A stretch of DNA of 64,000 nt, taken from contig OY762444.1 in NCBI GenBank assembly GCA_963665735.1, positions 3,472,001 through 3,536,000 of the forward strand, in the 5' to 3' direction. Below are positions 1 through 9,091 of this stretch, piece by piece. The notes below the pieces were generated by a model. The model worked only from the letters and a program-made list of their open reading frames with translations, had not been told where the DNA came from and did no database searches. How positions within the stretch are numbered: position 1 is the stretch's first letter; each line of letters starts with the position of its first letter. Both the position numbers and the translations under genes were made by a program. This DNA comes from CATOSK01 sp963665735 (GTDB lineage: Bacteria; Chloroflexota; Dehalococcoidia; Lucifugimonadales; UBA3495).

Positions 1-1
1 G

Positions 2-109
2 GTAATCCATCTGTCCCTGGCCAACCACGAGGGCGTCAGCACCGAAAGCATCGGCTTCGGCGACGACCGCAAAGTAACCATCATACCCACCCACCGGGGG
101 GTGGATTAG
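2..109 (+). CDS. C-terminal end of an unidentified protein (partial)
   Basis: An open frame enters from the left edge and ends at TAG 107-109, giving about 35 residues that finish GDDRKVTIIPTHRGVD. It reads like the genuine end of a protein because it is open from the first base and is followed by a repeat-filled gap. The fragment is too short for a family assignment. It lies upstream of purF on the same strand but is separated by more than 300 bases, so no shared operon is claimed. Confidence 0.5.
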   Translation, partial: VIHLSLANHEGVSTESIGFGDDRKVTIIPTHRGVD

Positions 110-425
110 TCGTCTCGCACTGTCGAATTGATGACTAACGACACAAAACGGAAACCCGTCATACCGGCGTAGGCCGGTATCCAGGACTGCTTGCCTTAAA
201 GAAGTTGTTGTGGGCTTGAAATTTCTGGATTCCGGCTTTCGCCGGAATGATTTTTCACCCACGGCGGGAATGACGTTGGGGTTCACCCCCACCCCACCCC
301 TCCCTCGTCCAAGGGGAAGGGACTATTGGAACGTCCCCGGCGCCATTCCTACCGACTTTCCAATCGTCCCACTTTTGCCCGCCAATCCTGTTGACCCCCG
401 GCGGGATTGGTCTTAAAATTGGCCC
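110..425. repeat. Intergenic repeats upstream of purF
   Basis: This gap has no convincing gene. It holds a palindrome of the ATTCCGGC...GCCGGAAT type near 227-252, a block of the C-rich/G-rich family (CCTCCC...GGGAAGG) at 285-325, and at 355-369 a copy of the ACTTTSCAATCGTCC motif that recurs upstream of alaS and of the crotonase gene. Small reading frames crossing it are translations of repeats. Confidence 0.7.
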
Positions 426-1865
426 GTGCGTAGCCGAGTTGAGGTCTCTCAAGCCGGTTTCCCCTGGGACCACCCCAAGGAAGAGTGTGGTGTGGTGGGC
501 GTTTACCTGCCGGGAGCCGAGGCTTGCCGCCCCGCCTTCTTCGGGTTGCTGGCCTTGCAGCACCGGGGCCAGGAAAGCGCCGGAATCGCCACCAACGCCG
601 ACGGCGACATTCAGGTTCTCGCCGAAATGGGCCTGGTCAACCAGGTCTTCCGCGACGACGATTTCTACCCCCTGTCCGGCGACATGGCCATCGGCCATAC
701 CCGCTACTCCACCACCGGCAGCAGCCGACTGGCCAACGCCCAACCCCTGCTGGTTGAGGGCCTGAACGGGCGGCTGGCCCTGGCCCATAACGGCAACATC
801 ATCAACACCCTCCACGTCAAGCGCCACCTGGAAGAGCAGTGGGACTGCGCCTTTTCCACCACCACCGACTCGGAAATGATTGCCCACCTCCTCGCCAACG
901 CTCCGGGCCAGACCTGGGAGGAACGCGCCTTTTATTGTATGCGGACGCTGGACGGGGCCTATTCCTTCACCGCCATATCCGACGACGCCATTATCGCCGT
1001 CCGCGACCCCCTGGGCATCCGGCCCCTGTGCATCGGGCAAATCAATGAGGGATGGGTGGCCGCGTCGGAAAGCTGCGCTATTGAACACCTGGGCGCAACC
1101 TACCTGCGGGAAGTTCAGCCGGGGGAAGTGGTGGTCATTGACCGCAAGGGACTGCGCTCGGAGGTCTGGAGCGGCGACAAGGGCGGCCGGGCCATGTGCG
1201 TGTTCGAGCTGATTTACTTCGCCCGCCCGGACAGCGTGATGGACGACAAGCTGGTCTATTCCATGCGGCAGGAGATGGGGGCGCAACTGGCCCGGGAACA
1301 CCCGGTAGAGGCCGACCTGGTTATCGGCATTCCCGACTCCTCTACGGCGGCGGCGGTGGGCTACGCCCGGGAGTCGGGCATCCCATACAGCGATGGGCTG
1401 ATTAAGAACCGTTACGTCGGGCGGACGTTTATTGAGCCGGAACAGCGGCTGCGGGACTTGGGCGTATCCTACAAGTTCAACCCCCTGTCCGAAGTCATCC
1501 AGGGGCAGCGGCTGGTGGTGGTGGACGACAGCATCGTCCGGGGGACGACTACGCCCCACGTGGTGAGCCTGCTGCGGAAGGCCGGCGTGGCCGAAATCCA
1601 CATGAGAGTATGCGCTCCGCCGATAACCAACCCCTGCTACATGGGCGTGGACATGGCGACTCGGCAGGAATTGATAGCCGCCAACAAGACGGTGGAAGAA
1701 ATCCGGGCATTGACCGGGGCCGACTCTTTAGGCTACCTCAGCGTTGCCGGCCTGCTGAAGTCCGTGGGTGGAGCGCGGGGCGGATTCTGCGACGCCTGTT
1801 TCACCGGCAACTACCCGGTGCCGGTGCAACTGGAGTTGACCAAGCTGGCGCTGGAACAAAGCTAG
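426..1865 (+). CDS. purF: Amidophosphoribosyltransferase
   Basis: It catalyses the first committed step of purine synthesis, PRPP plus glutamine to 5-phosphoribosylamine, in the cytoplasm. From a GTG start the 479-residue protein begins with a short propeptide, then EECGVVGV, where Cys21 is the expected N-terminal nucleophile after processing. The glutaminase domain has LQHRGQESAG and GHTRYSTTG. The C-terminal half carries the PRPP motif VVVDDSIVRGTT (about residues 362-374). Cysteines in MCVFELIYFARPDS, NPCYMG and FCDACFTG match the four ligands of the [4Fe-4S] cluster found in the Bacillus-type enzyme, so this is probably the iron-sulfur class. Length is normal for the family. No neighbouring pur gene is visible. 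Confidence 0.97.
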   Translation: MRSRVEVSQAGFPWDHPKEECGVVGVYLPGAEACRPAFFGLLALQHRGQESAGIATNADGDIQVLAEMGLVNQVFRDDDFYPLSGDMAIGHTRYSTTGSSRLANAQPLLVEGLNGRLALAHNGNIINTLHVKRHLEEQWDCAFSTTTDSEMIAHLLANAPGQTWEERAFYCMRTLDGAYSFTAISDDAIIAVRDPLGIRPLCIGQINEGWVAASESCAIEHLGATYLREVQPGEVVVIDRKGLRSEVWSGDKGGRAMCVFELIYFARPDSVMDDKLVYSMRQEMGAQLAREHPVEADLVIGIPDSSTAAAVGYARESGIPYSDGLIKNRYVGRTFIEPEQRLRDLGVSYKFNPLSEVIQGQRLVVVDDSIVRGTTTPHVVSLLRKAGVAEIHMRVCAPPITNPCYMGVDMATRQELIAANKTVEEIRALTGADSLGYLSVAGLLKSVGGARGGFCDACFTGNYPVPVQLELTKLALEQS

Positions 1866-2312
1866 CGGGTATCGTCAAATCAAGCCGTTATTCGTTATTC
1901 TTGAACGCGACGGATGCGACCCCTACCCTAACCCTCCCCCTCGTAAGGGGAGGGGATTTATTGCACACCCTCTGAGAACGCTGGTTGTGGATTCCCGCTT
2001 TCGCGGGAATGACGGGTTGGGGAGCCAACCATGTCACCCTTAACGCCCCACTGTCACCCTGGACGAAGTGAAGGGTCTGAAATCTAAGGATAAAACGACG
2101 TTGGCGAAGGCAAGAATTTTAGATTCTTCGCTGCGCTCAGAATGACATGGAAGAGCATGGGAAGGGGGTTATTGAAACGCCCCTGACGCCGTTCCTGCCG
2201 ACTTTGCAATCATCCTGGATTCGCCCTACCCCGATTGACGCTTGGTTTCTACGAAACATAAAATACCCATCGGCGTTTTTGGGCGCACTTTCAGCGTTGG
2301 GTACGGGGTTCG
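1866..2312. repeat. Intergenic repeats between purF and alaS
   Basis: The gap contains a CCTCCCC...GGGGAGG palindrome block near 1918-1960, a GATTCCCGC...GCGGGAAT palindrome at about 1989-2013, and a longer element at about 2037-2150 containing GAAGTGAAGGGTCTGAAATC and AGATTCTTCG...AGAATGACATG. The motif ACTTTGCAATCATCCTG lies at 2201-2217, just before the alaS promoter. No gene is supported. Confidence 0.7.
2235..2264 (+). promoter_or_regulatory. Candidate sigma-70 promoter of alaS
   Basis: TTGACG (2235-2240) and TAAAAT (2259-2264) are separated by 18 bases, with the alaS ATG about 50 bases downstream. No T-box specifier or antiterminator sequence is seen in the leader. Confidence 0.5.
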
Positions 2313-5246
2313 ATGAACGGAGACCGGATTAGAGAGTCATACATCCATTTTTTCGAGGGCAAGGGCCACTTGCATATGCCCAGCGCCTCCCTCGTTCCCG
2401 CCGGCGACCCGACTCTGCTGTTCACCAGCGCGGGCATGGTGCCTTTCAAGCCTTTCTTCATGGGCGAACAGACGCCGCCGTCCCGCCGATTGACCACCCA
2501 CCAGAAGAGTTTTCGCACCACCGACATTGACGAAGTGGGCGACCATAAGCACCTGACTTTTTTCGAGATGCTGGGCAACTTCAGCATCGGCGACTACTTC
2601 AAGAACGACGCGGCGGCTTTCGCCTGGGAACTGGTGACGCAGCTATTCCAACTGAACCCGCAACGCCTCTACGTCACCATCCACCTGGACGACGACGAAG
2701 CCTTTAGCATCTGGCGGGATGAAATCGGCGTTCCGGTGGAGCGTATCTACCGCTACGGCGACAGCGACAATTGGTGGGGGCCAGCCGGCGCCGAAGGCCC
2801 CACCGGGCCTTGCTCCGAAATTCATTACGATTCCGGCGCGGAACGGGGCTGCAGCCCGATGCTGGAACCGGACACCTTGACCGCCCAATTCCTCCGGGAA
2901 CGCGACGGTGCCGAACCGACGCCGCCTCCGGGCTGTCATCCCAACTGCGACTGCGAGCGTTTCGTTGAGTTGTGGAACCTGGTTTTCATGCAGTTCTACC
3001 AGGACACCCAGCGCAACCGCACGCCGCTGCCGGCCCCCAGCGTGGACACCGGCATGGGGCTGGAACGGGCCGCCGCCGTGTTGCAGGGCAAGCCCAATGT
3101 TTACGAAACCGACCTGTTTTGGCCCATTGTCCAGAGCATTTGCCAACTTAGCGGCCACACCTACGGCCAGGACACCGACGGGGATTATGCCATCCGGGTG
3201 GTCTCCGAACACGCCCGCGCCGCCGCCTTTCTTATCGGCGACGGCGTGGTGCCGGGCAACGAAGGCCGGGGCTACGTCCTGCGGCGCATCATCCGCCGGG
3301 CCATCCGCTACGGCCGCCGCCTGGGTCTCAACCAACCCTTCCTGACCGAAGTTGCCGCCGTTGCGATGGACAGGTTCGCCCCGGTTTACCGGGAATTGGA
3401 AGAAAACCGCGACTTTATTCTGCGGGTCATTGGGTTGGAAGAAGAACGGTTCCAGACCACCGTTGAAACCGGCCTGGCCGAACTGTACGCATCCATCGCC
3501 GGGGTTTGGGCCGGCATCCAAACCGCTCCGGCTTTATCCGTGTCTGGCGGTCAACATGGCGGCCCCGACGCGGCTGGACTTATCCGGCAGTCTGCGCAGG
3601 ATTTCCAACAGGGTTTGCGGGATGCCGGCGGTATTGAAGGGATTCAGGAATCCGCGCGGGTCTTCCAACAGGCGCTTGCCAGTGCCGGGGCCGTTGGGAC
3701 GGTGCCAGGCCCGGTGGACAACGGATTAACGGTTTCCGGCCAGGACACTTTCAGGTTGTATGACACCCTGGGTTTCCCCCCGGAACTGACCGCCGAAATC
3801 GCCCAGGAACACGGGCTTTCCGTGGACATGGAAGGGTTTGAGCGGGAGATGGATGCCCAGCGGGAACGGGCCAGGGCGTCCCAATCCTTCAGCGGCGCTA
3901 TGGAAATGCTTACCGAGTACGAAAACCTGGGCGCCGGCGTTACCCAATTCGTCGGCTACCGGGAGTTGCAAGGCGAATCGCTGGTTGCCGCCCTGCTGGT
4001 GGCAACGCCGGACAGCGACGGCAACTTGGTTGCCGCCGGCCACGCCGTCCAGGGCCAGCGGGTAGAAGTAATACTGCAAGCTACCCCTTTCTACGCCGAA
4101 AGCGGCGGCCAGGTGGGCGACCGGGGCATCATCGCCGGCCCCAATGGAAGGGTGACGGTGGAAGACACCCAAAGCCCGGTGGCCGGGCTGATTGTCCACC
4201 GGGGCGTGGTAAGCCAGGGCGACATTTCCCTGGGAGAGCCGGTTACGGCGGCAGTTGACCATCACCGACGGCTGGACGCGGCCCGCAACCACAGCGGCAC
4301 CCACCTGCTCCACGCCGCCCTGCGCTCGGTGCTTGGCCCCCACGTGCGACAGGCCGGTTCGCTGGTTGCCCCCGGCCGGCTGCGCTTCGACTTCAGCCAC
4401 GTCGGGCCGTTGACGCCGGAGGAACAACAGGCGGTGCAACGGCTGTCCAACGAAAAGGTGCGCCAGAACCTGGGGGTATCCACGAGGGAGGCCAGTTACG
4501 CCGAGGCCGTGCGGGATGGCGCGCTGGCCTTCTTCGGCGACCGTTACGGCGACGTGGTGCGGGTGGTCACCATGTCCAACGGGGAGGCGTTCAGCGTCGA
4601 GGTCTGCGGCGGCACCCACGTTCACGCCACCGGCGAGGTTGGGACGCTGTTCGTGCTGGGAGAGTCGGGCATCGGTGGCGGGATGCGCCGTATCGAGGCC
4701 ATCACCGGGCGGGCCGCCGAAGAACTTTACGTCGAACAGTCCGCCCGGCTGGAATCGCTGGCCCGCAAGCTGCAAAGCCCGGTGGTTGACCTGGAGGCCC
4801 GGCTGGACGCTTTCCTCCAGGACACCGAGGAATTGAAACGCCGGGTTGCTGCCCTGGAACGCGCCGCCCTGCGCGCCGAGGCCGAGGGGCTGCTTAACTC
4901 CGTTATTGATGTCGCCGGCGTCAAAGTGGTGGCCGGCCGGACTACCGCTTCCGGCCCGGAGGCCATGCGGGAGATGGGCGACTTCGTGAAGGCCAAGCTG
5001 TCCAGCGTGGTGTTAGTGCTGGGTGCGGTGGTCAACGGCAACCCCATCCTGGTGGCGATGGTAACGCCCGACCTGGTGGAAAAGGGACTGCACGCCGGCA
5101 GCATCGCCAGCGAAACCGCCCAGGTGGTAGGCGGCGGCGGCGGCGGCCAGGCGGAAATGGCCCAGGCCGGGGGCCGAAACGCCGCCAAGCTGGACGAGGC
5201 CCTGAACGGGGTAGCCGCCCTGGTGCGGGCCGGACTGGGTTCGTGA
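2313..5246 (+). CDS. alaS: Alanine--tRNA ligase
   Basis: It charges tRNA-Ala in the cytoplasm. The 977-residue protein has the class II catalytic core at the N terminus (GKGHLHMPSASLVP, LLFTSAGM, FFEMLGNFSIGDY), the editing domain with NHSGTHLLHAAL near residues 659-670 and CGGTHVHATGE near 764-774, and a C-terminal C-Ala domain with a Gly-rich stretch GGGGGGQAEMAQAGG. Between TGLAEL (about residue 387) and SGQDTFRLYDTLGFP (about 473) it carries some 85 residues where the Escherichia coli enzyme has about 20, an insertion of roughly 65 residues containing two similar FQQ(G/A)L segments. The frame stays open, so this is a real insertion. The ATG at 2313 fits the family start; ruvX overlaps the stop codon. 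Confidence 0.97.
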   Translation: MNGDRIRESYIHFFEGKGHLHMPSASLVPAGDPTLLFTSAGMVPFKPFFMGEQTPPSRRLTTHQKSFRTTDIDEVGDHKHLTFFEMLGNFSIGDYFKNDAAAFAWELVTQLFQLNPQRLYVTIHLDDDEAFSIWRDEIGVPVERIYRYGDSDNWWGPAGAEGPTGPCSEIHYDSGAERGCSPMLEPDTLTAQFLRERDGAEPTPPPGCHPNCDCERFVELWNLVFMQFYQDTQRNRTPLPAPSVDTGMGLERAAAVLQGKPNVYETDLFWPIVQSICQLSGHTYGQDTDGDYAIRVVSEHARAAAFLIGDGVVPGNEGRGYVLRRIIRRAIRYGRRLGLNQPFLTEVAAVAMDRFAPVYRELEENRDFILRVIGLEEERFQTTVETGLAELYASIAGVWAGIQTAPALSVSGGQHGGPDAAGLIRQSAQDFQQGLRDAGGIEGIQESARVFQQALASAGAVGTVPGPVDNGLTVSGQDTFRLYDTLGFPPELTAEIAQEHGLSVDMEGFEREMDAQRERARASQSFSGAMEMLTEYENLGAGVTQFVGYRELQGESLVAALLVATPDSDGNLVAAGHAVQGQRVEVILQATPFYAESGGQVGDRGIIAGPNGRVTVEDTQSPVAGLIVHRGVVSQGDISLGEPVTAAVDHHRRLDAARNHSGTHLLHAALRSVLGPHVRQAGSLVAPGRLRFDFSHVGPLTPEEQQAVQRLSNEKVRQNLGVSTREASYAEAVRDGALAFFGDRYGDVVRVVTMSNGEAFSVEVCGGTHVHATGEVGTLFVLGESGIGGGMRRIEAITGRAAEELYVEQSARLESLARKLQSPVVDLEARLDAFLQDTEELKRRVAALERAALRAEAEGLLNSVIDVAGVKVVAGRTTASGPEAMREMGDFVKAKLSSVVLVLGAVVNGNPILVAMVTPDLVEKGLHAGSIASETAQVVGGGGGGQAEMAQAGGRNAAKLDEALNGVAALVRAGLGS

Positions 5247-5683
5247 AAGACCCGGGCGACGCCCCGGTAAGACTGCTGGGCCTGGACCTGGGAGAAAAGC
5301 GCATCGGTCTGGCCGTCAGCGCCGGCCGCAACCTGCCCATCTTCCCCCTGGGACACCTGGAACGGGGCCAGCTCAAGCAAGACCTGGCGCGGGTCATCGC
5401 CCTGGCCGAAGAGCGACAAGTCCAAGGATTCGTAGTCGGCCTGCCCTATACCCTGTCGGGCCAAGAAGGGACGCAGGCGAGAAAGGCCCAGGGATTTGCC
5501 CGCGCGTTGCGTCGGGAAACGACGCTGCCGGTTTATACTTGGGACGAAACCTTTACGTCGGTCGAGGCCGAGGGAATGCTGCGGGAGTCGGGCCGGCAAC
5601 CTTCCCGCGAGCGGGGCAGCGTGGACGCCGCAGCAGCCGCGTTAATCCTGCAACGGTTCCTGGATGGGCGCGATGCCCCTTAA
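5243..5683 (+). CDS. ruvX: Putative pre-16S rRNA nuclease / Holliday junction resolvase-like YqgF
   Basis: This 146-residue protein of the RNase H-fold YqgF/RuvX family is thought to mature 16S rRNA and was earlier proposed as a Holliday junction resolvase. The first acidic motif is LGLDLGEKRIGLAVS, the second region is FVVGLPYTLSGQEG, then WDETFTSVEAE, and the final acidic motif is SVDAAAAALIL. The GTG start overlaps the alaS stop by four bases, a common alaS-ruvX coupling that implies translational coupling. It ends convergently with the next gene, overlapping by four bases. Length is typical. Confidence 0.93.
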   Translation: MKDPGDAPVRLLGLDLGEKRIGLAVSAGRNLPIFPLGHLERGQLKQDLARVIALAEERQVQGFVVGLPYTLSGQEGTQARKAQGFARALRRETTLPVYTWDETFTSVEAEGMLRESGRQPSRERGSVDAAAAALILQRFLDGRDAP

Positions 5684-6453
5684 ACCGGCGTCCGTTGGAA
5701 GTCCGGCGATTGCAGGGTCATGGTGTCCACGTCCAGGTCGAAACTCAGCACGACGGAAGTTTCCGACGTGGCGTTCAACATACGCCGTCCGTACTGCGCC
5801 ACCACGCTGGTCGCCTCCCGGAAGTCCAGGTCGGCCCGTTCCATGCCGGAACGGTTGCAGACGATGACGGGCAGGCCGGTGTCCAGGCTGCGCTGCTCCC
5901 ATTCCCCGTCCGGGCCGCAGCCGCCCGGCCCCCAGGAGGCCGGGGAAACCAGCACCGCGGCGCCGTTGTCTTTCAGCAGTTGGGGAATGTCGTTCTTGTA
6001 GCTGTCGGCGCAGACCATCACGCCCACCGGAACGCCGTCGCACTGGATGGGCTGACATCCATCGCCGGGGCTGGACCAACCCTCCGGCCCGCGCAGGGTC
6101 TTGACCTTGCGGTGCCGGCCGATAATCTCTCCGGACTTGTCAATCACGAAAACGGTGTTGTAGAGGCTGTCGTTGTCGGGGTCGCGCTCCGGGTGGGACA
6201 GGAACACCGTCAAGCCGGATTCCTTGACCATCTGGCAGAAACGGTCCATCCAGGCGTCCGGCTGGGGCAGAATCCAGTCAGTCCCGATTTTGTCCACGAA
6301 AAGATAACCGGGGATGCACAGTTCCGGGGTAACGGCCCAGTCGGCCCCCTGTTCCGCCGCCACCTGCAAACCCCGCTCCACCAACCGGCGGTTGTGGTCA
6401 ACGTCTCCCAACTCCGGCGCCAGGTGCAGCAGGGCAATCCGCAAATTCGTCAT
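5680..6453 (-). CDS. Carbon-nitrogen hydrolase (nitrilase superfamily)
   Basis: A cytoplasmic amidase-type enzyme of 257 residues beginning MTNLRIALLHLAPELGD. The triad is visible: Glu44 in TPELCIPGY, Lys116 in GRHRKVKTL and Cys148 in VMVCADSY. The substrate is not evident. The frame stays open for 86 more codons upstream, but that part lies antisense to tRNA-Gln, so the start at 6453 is preferred. A TATAAT-like box on this strand at 6515-6520 (read as ATTATA on the plus strand) sits about 60 bases upstream, with no clear -35. It converges on ruvX with a four-base overlap. Confidence 0.88.
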   Translation of the reverse strand: MTNLRIALLHLAPELGDVDHNRRLVERGLQVAAEQGADWAVTPELCIPGYLFVDKIGTDWILPQPDAWMDRFCQMVKESGLTVFLSHPERDPDNDSLYNTVFVIDKSGEIIGRHRKVKTLRGPEGWSSPGDGCQPIQCDGVPVGVMVCADSYKNDIPQLLKDNGAAVLVSPASWGPGGCGPDGEWEQRSLDTGLPVIVCNRSGMERADLDFREATSVVAQYGRRMLNATSETSVVLSFDLDVDTMTLQSPDFQRTPV

Positions 6454-6544
6454 GGCTTGTATCGTCCGTTCTGTCCGGGTTGTTTTTCCGGGATACCGGG
6501 TTTGATTCGGCGTCATTATAGCATCCACCGGGATGTCTCCGCCC

Positions 6545-6573
6545 TTGACGGTTTGGGACTGGTGGGCCAGAAT
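6545..6573 (+). promoter_or_regulatory. Candidate promoter of tRNA-Gln
   Basis: TTGACG at 6545-6550 and CAGAAT at 6568-6573 are separated by 17 bases, about 50 bases upstream of the tRNA. Confidence 0.4.
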
Positions 6574-6621
6574 GTTATTGGAGTAAATCTCCGCTTTCGT
6601 CGGAAATTTCCCGTCCCCCTT

Positions 6622-6695
6622 TGCCCGGTGGTGTAGCGGTAGCACGTCAGCCTTTGGAGCTGTAAGCCCTGGTTCGAGCCCAGGCCGGGCAGCCA
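6622..6695 (+). tRNA. tRNA-Gln (anticodon TTG)
   Basis: The acceptor stem TGCCCGG (6622-6628) pairs with CCGGGCA (6685-6691), followed by discriminator G and an encoded CCA. The anticodon loop CTTTGGA gives TTG, and the T arm is CCTGG TTCGAGC CCAGG. The D arm GTGTAGCGGTAGCAC is normal. Confidence 0.95.
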
Positions 6696-6885
6696 TCGTA
6701 GCGTCATCCATCCCAACATCCTGAAACCTTTTGTTGTCGCTGGGACTACGTTCTCACTCCCATCCTAACCTTCCAACATCGAGGAAAAGGAGCTTGGCTG
6801 TTTATCCTTGAGGAAGGATGGGGTGATACGGTGGCCGCTTTAAGGACAGATTCCAAGTCAGGGCCGCGATAGAGGAGTCCAGGAA

Positions 6886-7119
6886 ATGAAGGACAGCGCC
6901 CGATACGTCAAAATCGTCGAATGGTCCGAAGATGACCAATGCTACGTTGGCAGCGCGCCGGGGCTGATATTCGGCGGGTGCCACGGCGACGACGAAATGC
7001 AGGTGTTTGAGGAGCTTTGCCAGATTGTGGACGAAGCCATTGCCCTTTATCGCGCCGACGGCAAACCACTGCCCCCGCCGACGTGCGGGCGCGACCTAGC
7101 TAACACGCTGATAGGCTAA
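6886..7119 (+). CDS. HicB-like small protein (orphan)
   Basis: A 77-residue protein with the HicB/RNase-H-like core: a strand pattern YVKIVEWSEDDQCYVGSAPG, then a gly-cys turn and a helix EELCQIVDEAIALYRADGKPLPPP. In toxin-antitoxin pairs such proteins bind HicA, but the IVEWSEDD/G-L-I-F-G pattern also occurs in stand-alone members. No hicA-type double-stranded RNA-binding toxin is adjacent. GGAG at about 6873 precedes the ATG. Related proteins occur at 34212-34574 and 39545-39889. Confidence 0.65.
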   Translation: MKDSARYVKIVEWSEDDQCYVGSAPGLIFGGCHGDDEMQVFEELCQIVDEAIALYRADGKPLPPPTCGRDLANTLIG

Positions 7120-7150
7120 CCATTTTGAATTGAAGTTTATTTTCCTGTTC

Positions 7151-7211
7151 CCCCTGAGCTTGTCGAAGGGCCGTCCGTTCATGGTTCGACAAGCTCACCA
7201 CGAACGGACTC
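7151..7211. repeat. TTCGACAAGCTCACC repeat, inverted copy pair
   Basis: CCCTGAGCTTGTCGAAGGG is followed closely by TTCGACAAGCTCACCACGAA, giving facing copies of the same repeat family (called C here) that can form a hairpin. Other copies lie at 14741-14824, 17139-17252, 19395-19420 and 20133-20155. It sits in the gap before the nucleotidyltransferase gene. Confidence 0.75.
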
Positions 7212-7363
7212 TCGTTTTATCCATCAGTCCGAGGATGGCGGACTGCTTGTAAGGGTAGGGATAATCCAAATTCCCCGGCGTTGACCCCGATATTGCCGCC
7301 CGTTATAGTACGGCTCAACCCTTACGGTGGCGGTAATCTTTCGTTTATGAAGGCATCCGGTTC

Positions 7364-8068
7364 ATGTACGCCCTGATTCTGGCCGGCGGGCAGGGGGAGC
7401 GGCTGCGCCCCTTGACCGACACCATCCCCAAGCCGATGGTGCAAGTAGCTGGCAAGCCCATCCTGGTTCGCCAGGTCGAAGGTCTGAAAAAGGCCGGCGT
7501 TACCGACGTGGTGTTCCTGGCCGGCTACCGGGCGCAGGTCATTCAAGACTACTTCGGGGATGGCGACGCCTTTGGCATTCGCGCCCATTACAGTATTGAA
7601 GACACTCCCCTGGGCCGGGGCGGAGCCATCAAGCAGGGGTTTTCCCATGTGCCGGAAGAGGCGGAATCGGTATTGGTCTTGAACGGAGACATCATCACCG
7701 CAGAACCCATTTCCGCCGTCGTGGAGCGGTACAACGACCGCCGGGCGGACAACTCCGCTCACCAAGCGACAATCATGGTGACGCCAATGGTCAGCCCCTA
7801 CGGTATCGTGGACACCGACGCCTCGGACGGGGTGACGGCCTTCCGGGAAAAGGCGGAACTGCCCTACTGGATAAACGCCGGAATCTACGTTTTCCACCGG
7901 GGAATCGCCCCGGCCTTGCCCGACTTGGGCGACCACGAAACCGAAACTTTCCCGGCGCTGGCCGAAGCCGGCATGATTTCCGCCTTCAAGTCCCGGGCTT
8001 TCTGGCGCAGCGTTGACTCCTTTAAGGACCTGCGGGAAGCCGAAGAGTACCTACAGGCGGTGGCCTGA
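7364..8068 (+). CDS. Sugar-phosphate nucleotidyltransferase
   Basis: A 234-residue GT-A-fold enzyme that transfers a nucleotide to a sugar 1-phosphate for glycan precursors. It begins with the signature LAGGQGERLRPLTDTIPKPM, then GKPILVRQVE, GRGGAIKQGF and VLNGDI, which hold the nucleotide- and metal-binding residues. There is no C-terminal left-handed helix domain, so it is the short ManC/RmlA/HddC-like form; whether it uses mannose, glucose or heptose phosphate cannot be told. It is followed by the MoxR cluster on the same strand. Confidence 0.88.
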   Translation: MYALILAGGQGERLRPLTDTIPKPMVQVAGKPILVRQVEGLKKAGVTDVVFLAGYRAQVIQDYFGDGDAFGIRAHYSIEDTPLGRGGAIKQGFSHVPEEAESVLVLNGDIITAEPISAVVERYNDRRADNSAHQATIMVTPMVSPYGIVDTDASDGVTAFREKAELPYWINAGIYVFHRGIAPALPDLGDHETETFPALAEAGMISAFKSRAFWRSVDSFKDLREAEEYLQAVA

Positions 8069-8123
8069 CCATGCCGCCGATTCCCCAATCGTCCCCTGCT
8101 GGGAAGATGAACTAGCCCCCGCC

Positions 8124-9077
8124 GTGCAGAACTCCGACGCGATAACACGGGTGGCCCAGGCCGCCGCCGACATCAAGGCCAACATTGGCCGGGTGCTGGT
8201 TGGCAAGGGCGATGTGGTGGAACTCATCCTTGCCGCCGTTTTGAGCGGCGGCCACGTCCTGATTGAGGATGTCCCCGGCATCGGCAAGACGACGCTGGCC
8301 CGGTCTTTGGCTAACTCGCTGGACTGCACTTTCAAGCGCATCCAGTGTACGCCGGATTTGATGCCGTCGGACATTACCGGGATTCACTACTACAACCAGC
8401 GGTCGGGAGAGTTCGAGTTTCGGGCCGGCCCCATTATCACCCAGGTGGCGCTGGCCGACGAAGTGAACCGGGCCACGCCCCGCACCCAGTCGGCCCTGCT
8501 GGAAGCGATGGCCGAGCGGCAGGTGACGGTGGACGAAACCACCTTTGCACTGCCGACGCCCTTCCTGGTAATCGCCACCCAGAACCCTATTGAACTGGAA
8601 GGTACTTTCCCTCTGCCGGAGGCCCAGCTGGACCGTTTCCTGCTCCGGCTTAACCTGGGATACCCGGAGGAATCGGAAGAGGAGGAGATGCTGGCCAGGT
8701 TCGAGGCGGCGGACCCGTTGGCGTCGCTGGCCCCGGTAACCGGGGGTGGCGATGTTCTGGAATTTCAGGACGCGGTGCAGCACGTTTACGTTGACCCGGT
8801 GTTGCGGACGTACCTGGTAAGAATCGTGCAGGCCACCCGGACGCACCCGGAAGTTGAGCTGGGAGCCAGCCCCCGGGCCAGCATGGGCCTTTACCGTTGC
8901 AGCCAGGCGTTGTCGGCCATCCGGGGCCGGGAGTACGTGACCCCGGACGAAATCAAGCTGCTGGCCCCTTACGCCCTGTGCCACCGGGTCATCTTGAAGT
9001 CCCAGGCCCGGCTGCGGGAACGCACCCCGGAGCTTATCCTGGCGGAAATTCTGGGCCAGGTAGAAGTGCCGGTCTAG
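8124..9077 (+). CDS. MoxR-family AAA+ ATPase
   Basis: A cytosolic AAA+ chaperone-like ATPase of about 317 residues. Walker A is EDVPGIGKTTLAR (residues 48-60), Walker B is LADEVNRATP, and sensor 1 is VIATQNPIE. The C-terminal lid has ASPRASMGL. The GTG at 8124 is chosen because the longer frame overlaps the preceding gene and lacks family similarity. MoxR proteins are usually encoded beside DUF58 and membrane proteins, as here, and are thought to help assemble or activate a protein complex, often with von Willebrand-type domains. Confidence 0.92.
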   Translation: MQNSDAITRVAQAAADIKANIGRVLVGKGDVVELILAAVLSGGHVLIEDVPGIGKTTLARSLANSLDCTFKRIQCTPDLMPSDITGIHYYNQRSGEFEFRAGPIITQVALADEVNRATPRTQSALLEAMAERQVTVDETTFALPTPFLVIATQNPIELEGTFPLPEAQLDRFLLRLNLGYPEESEEEEMLARFEAADPLASLAPVTGGGDVLEFQDAVQHVYVDPVLRTYLVRIVQATRTHPEVELGASPRASMGLYRCSQALSAIRGREYVTPDEIKLLAPYALCHRVILKSQARLRERTPELILAEILGQVEVPV

Positions 9078-9091
9078 CCGGGGCGGGGCCA

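Noticed and set aside
2150..2312. T-box leader upstream of alaS
   Set aside because: No antiterminator T-box sequence or specifier loop could be identified.
6454..6711. N-terminal extension of the nitrilase-family gene
   Set aside because: It runs antisense through tRNA-Gln; family similarity starts at MTNLRIALL.
6886..7119. HicAB toxin-antitoxin pair
   Set aside because: No HicA-type frame of 50-80 residues with the expected pattern exists on either side.
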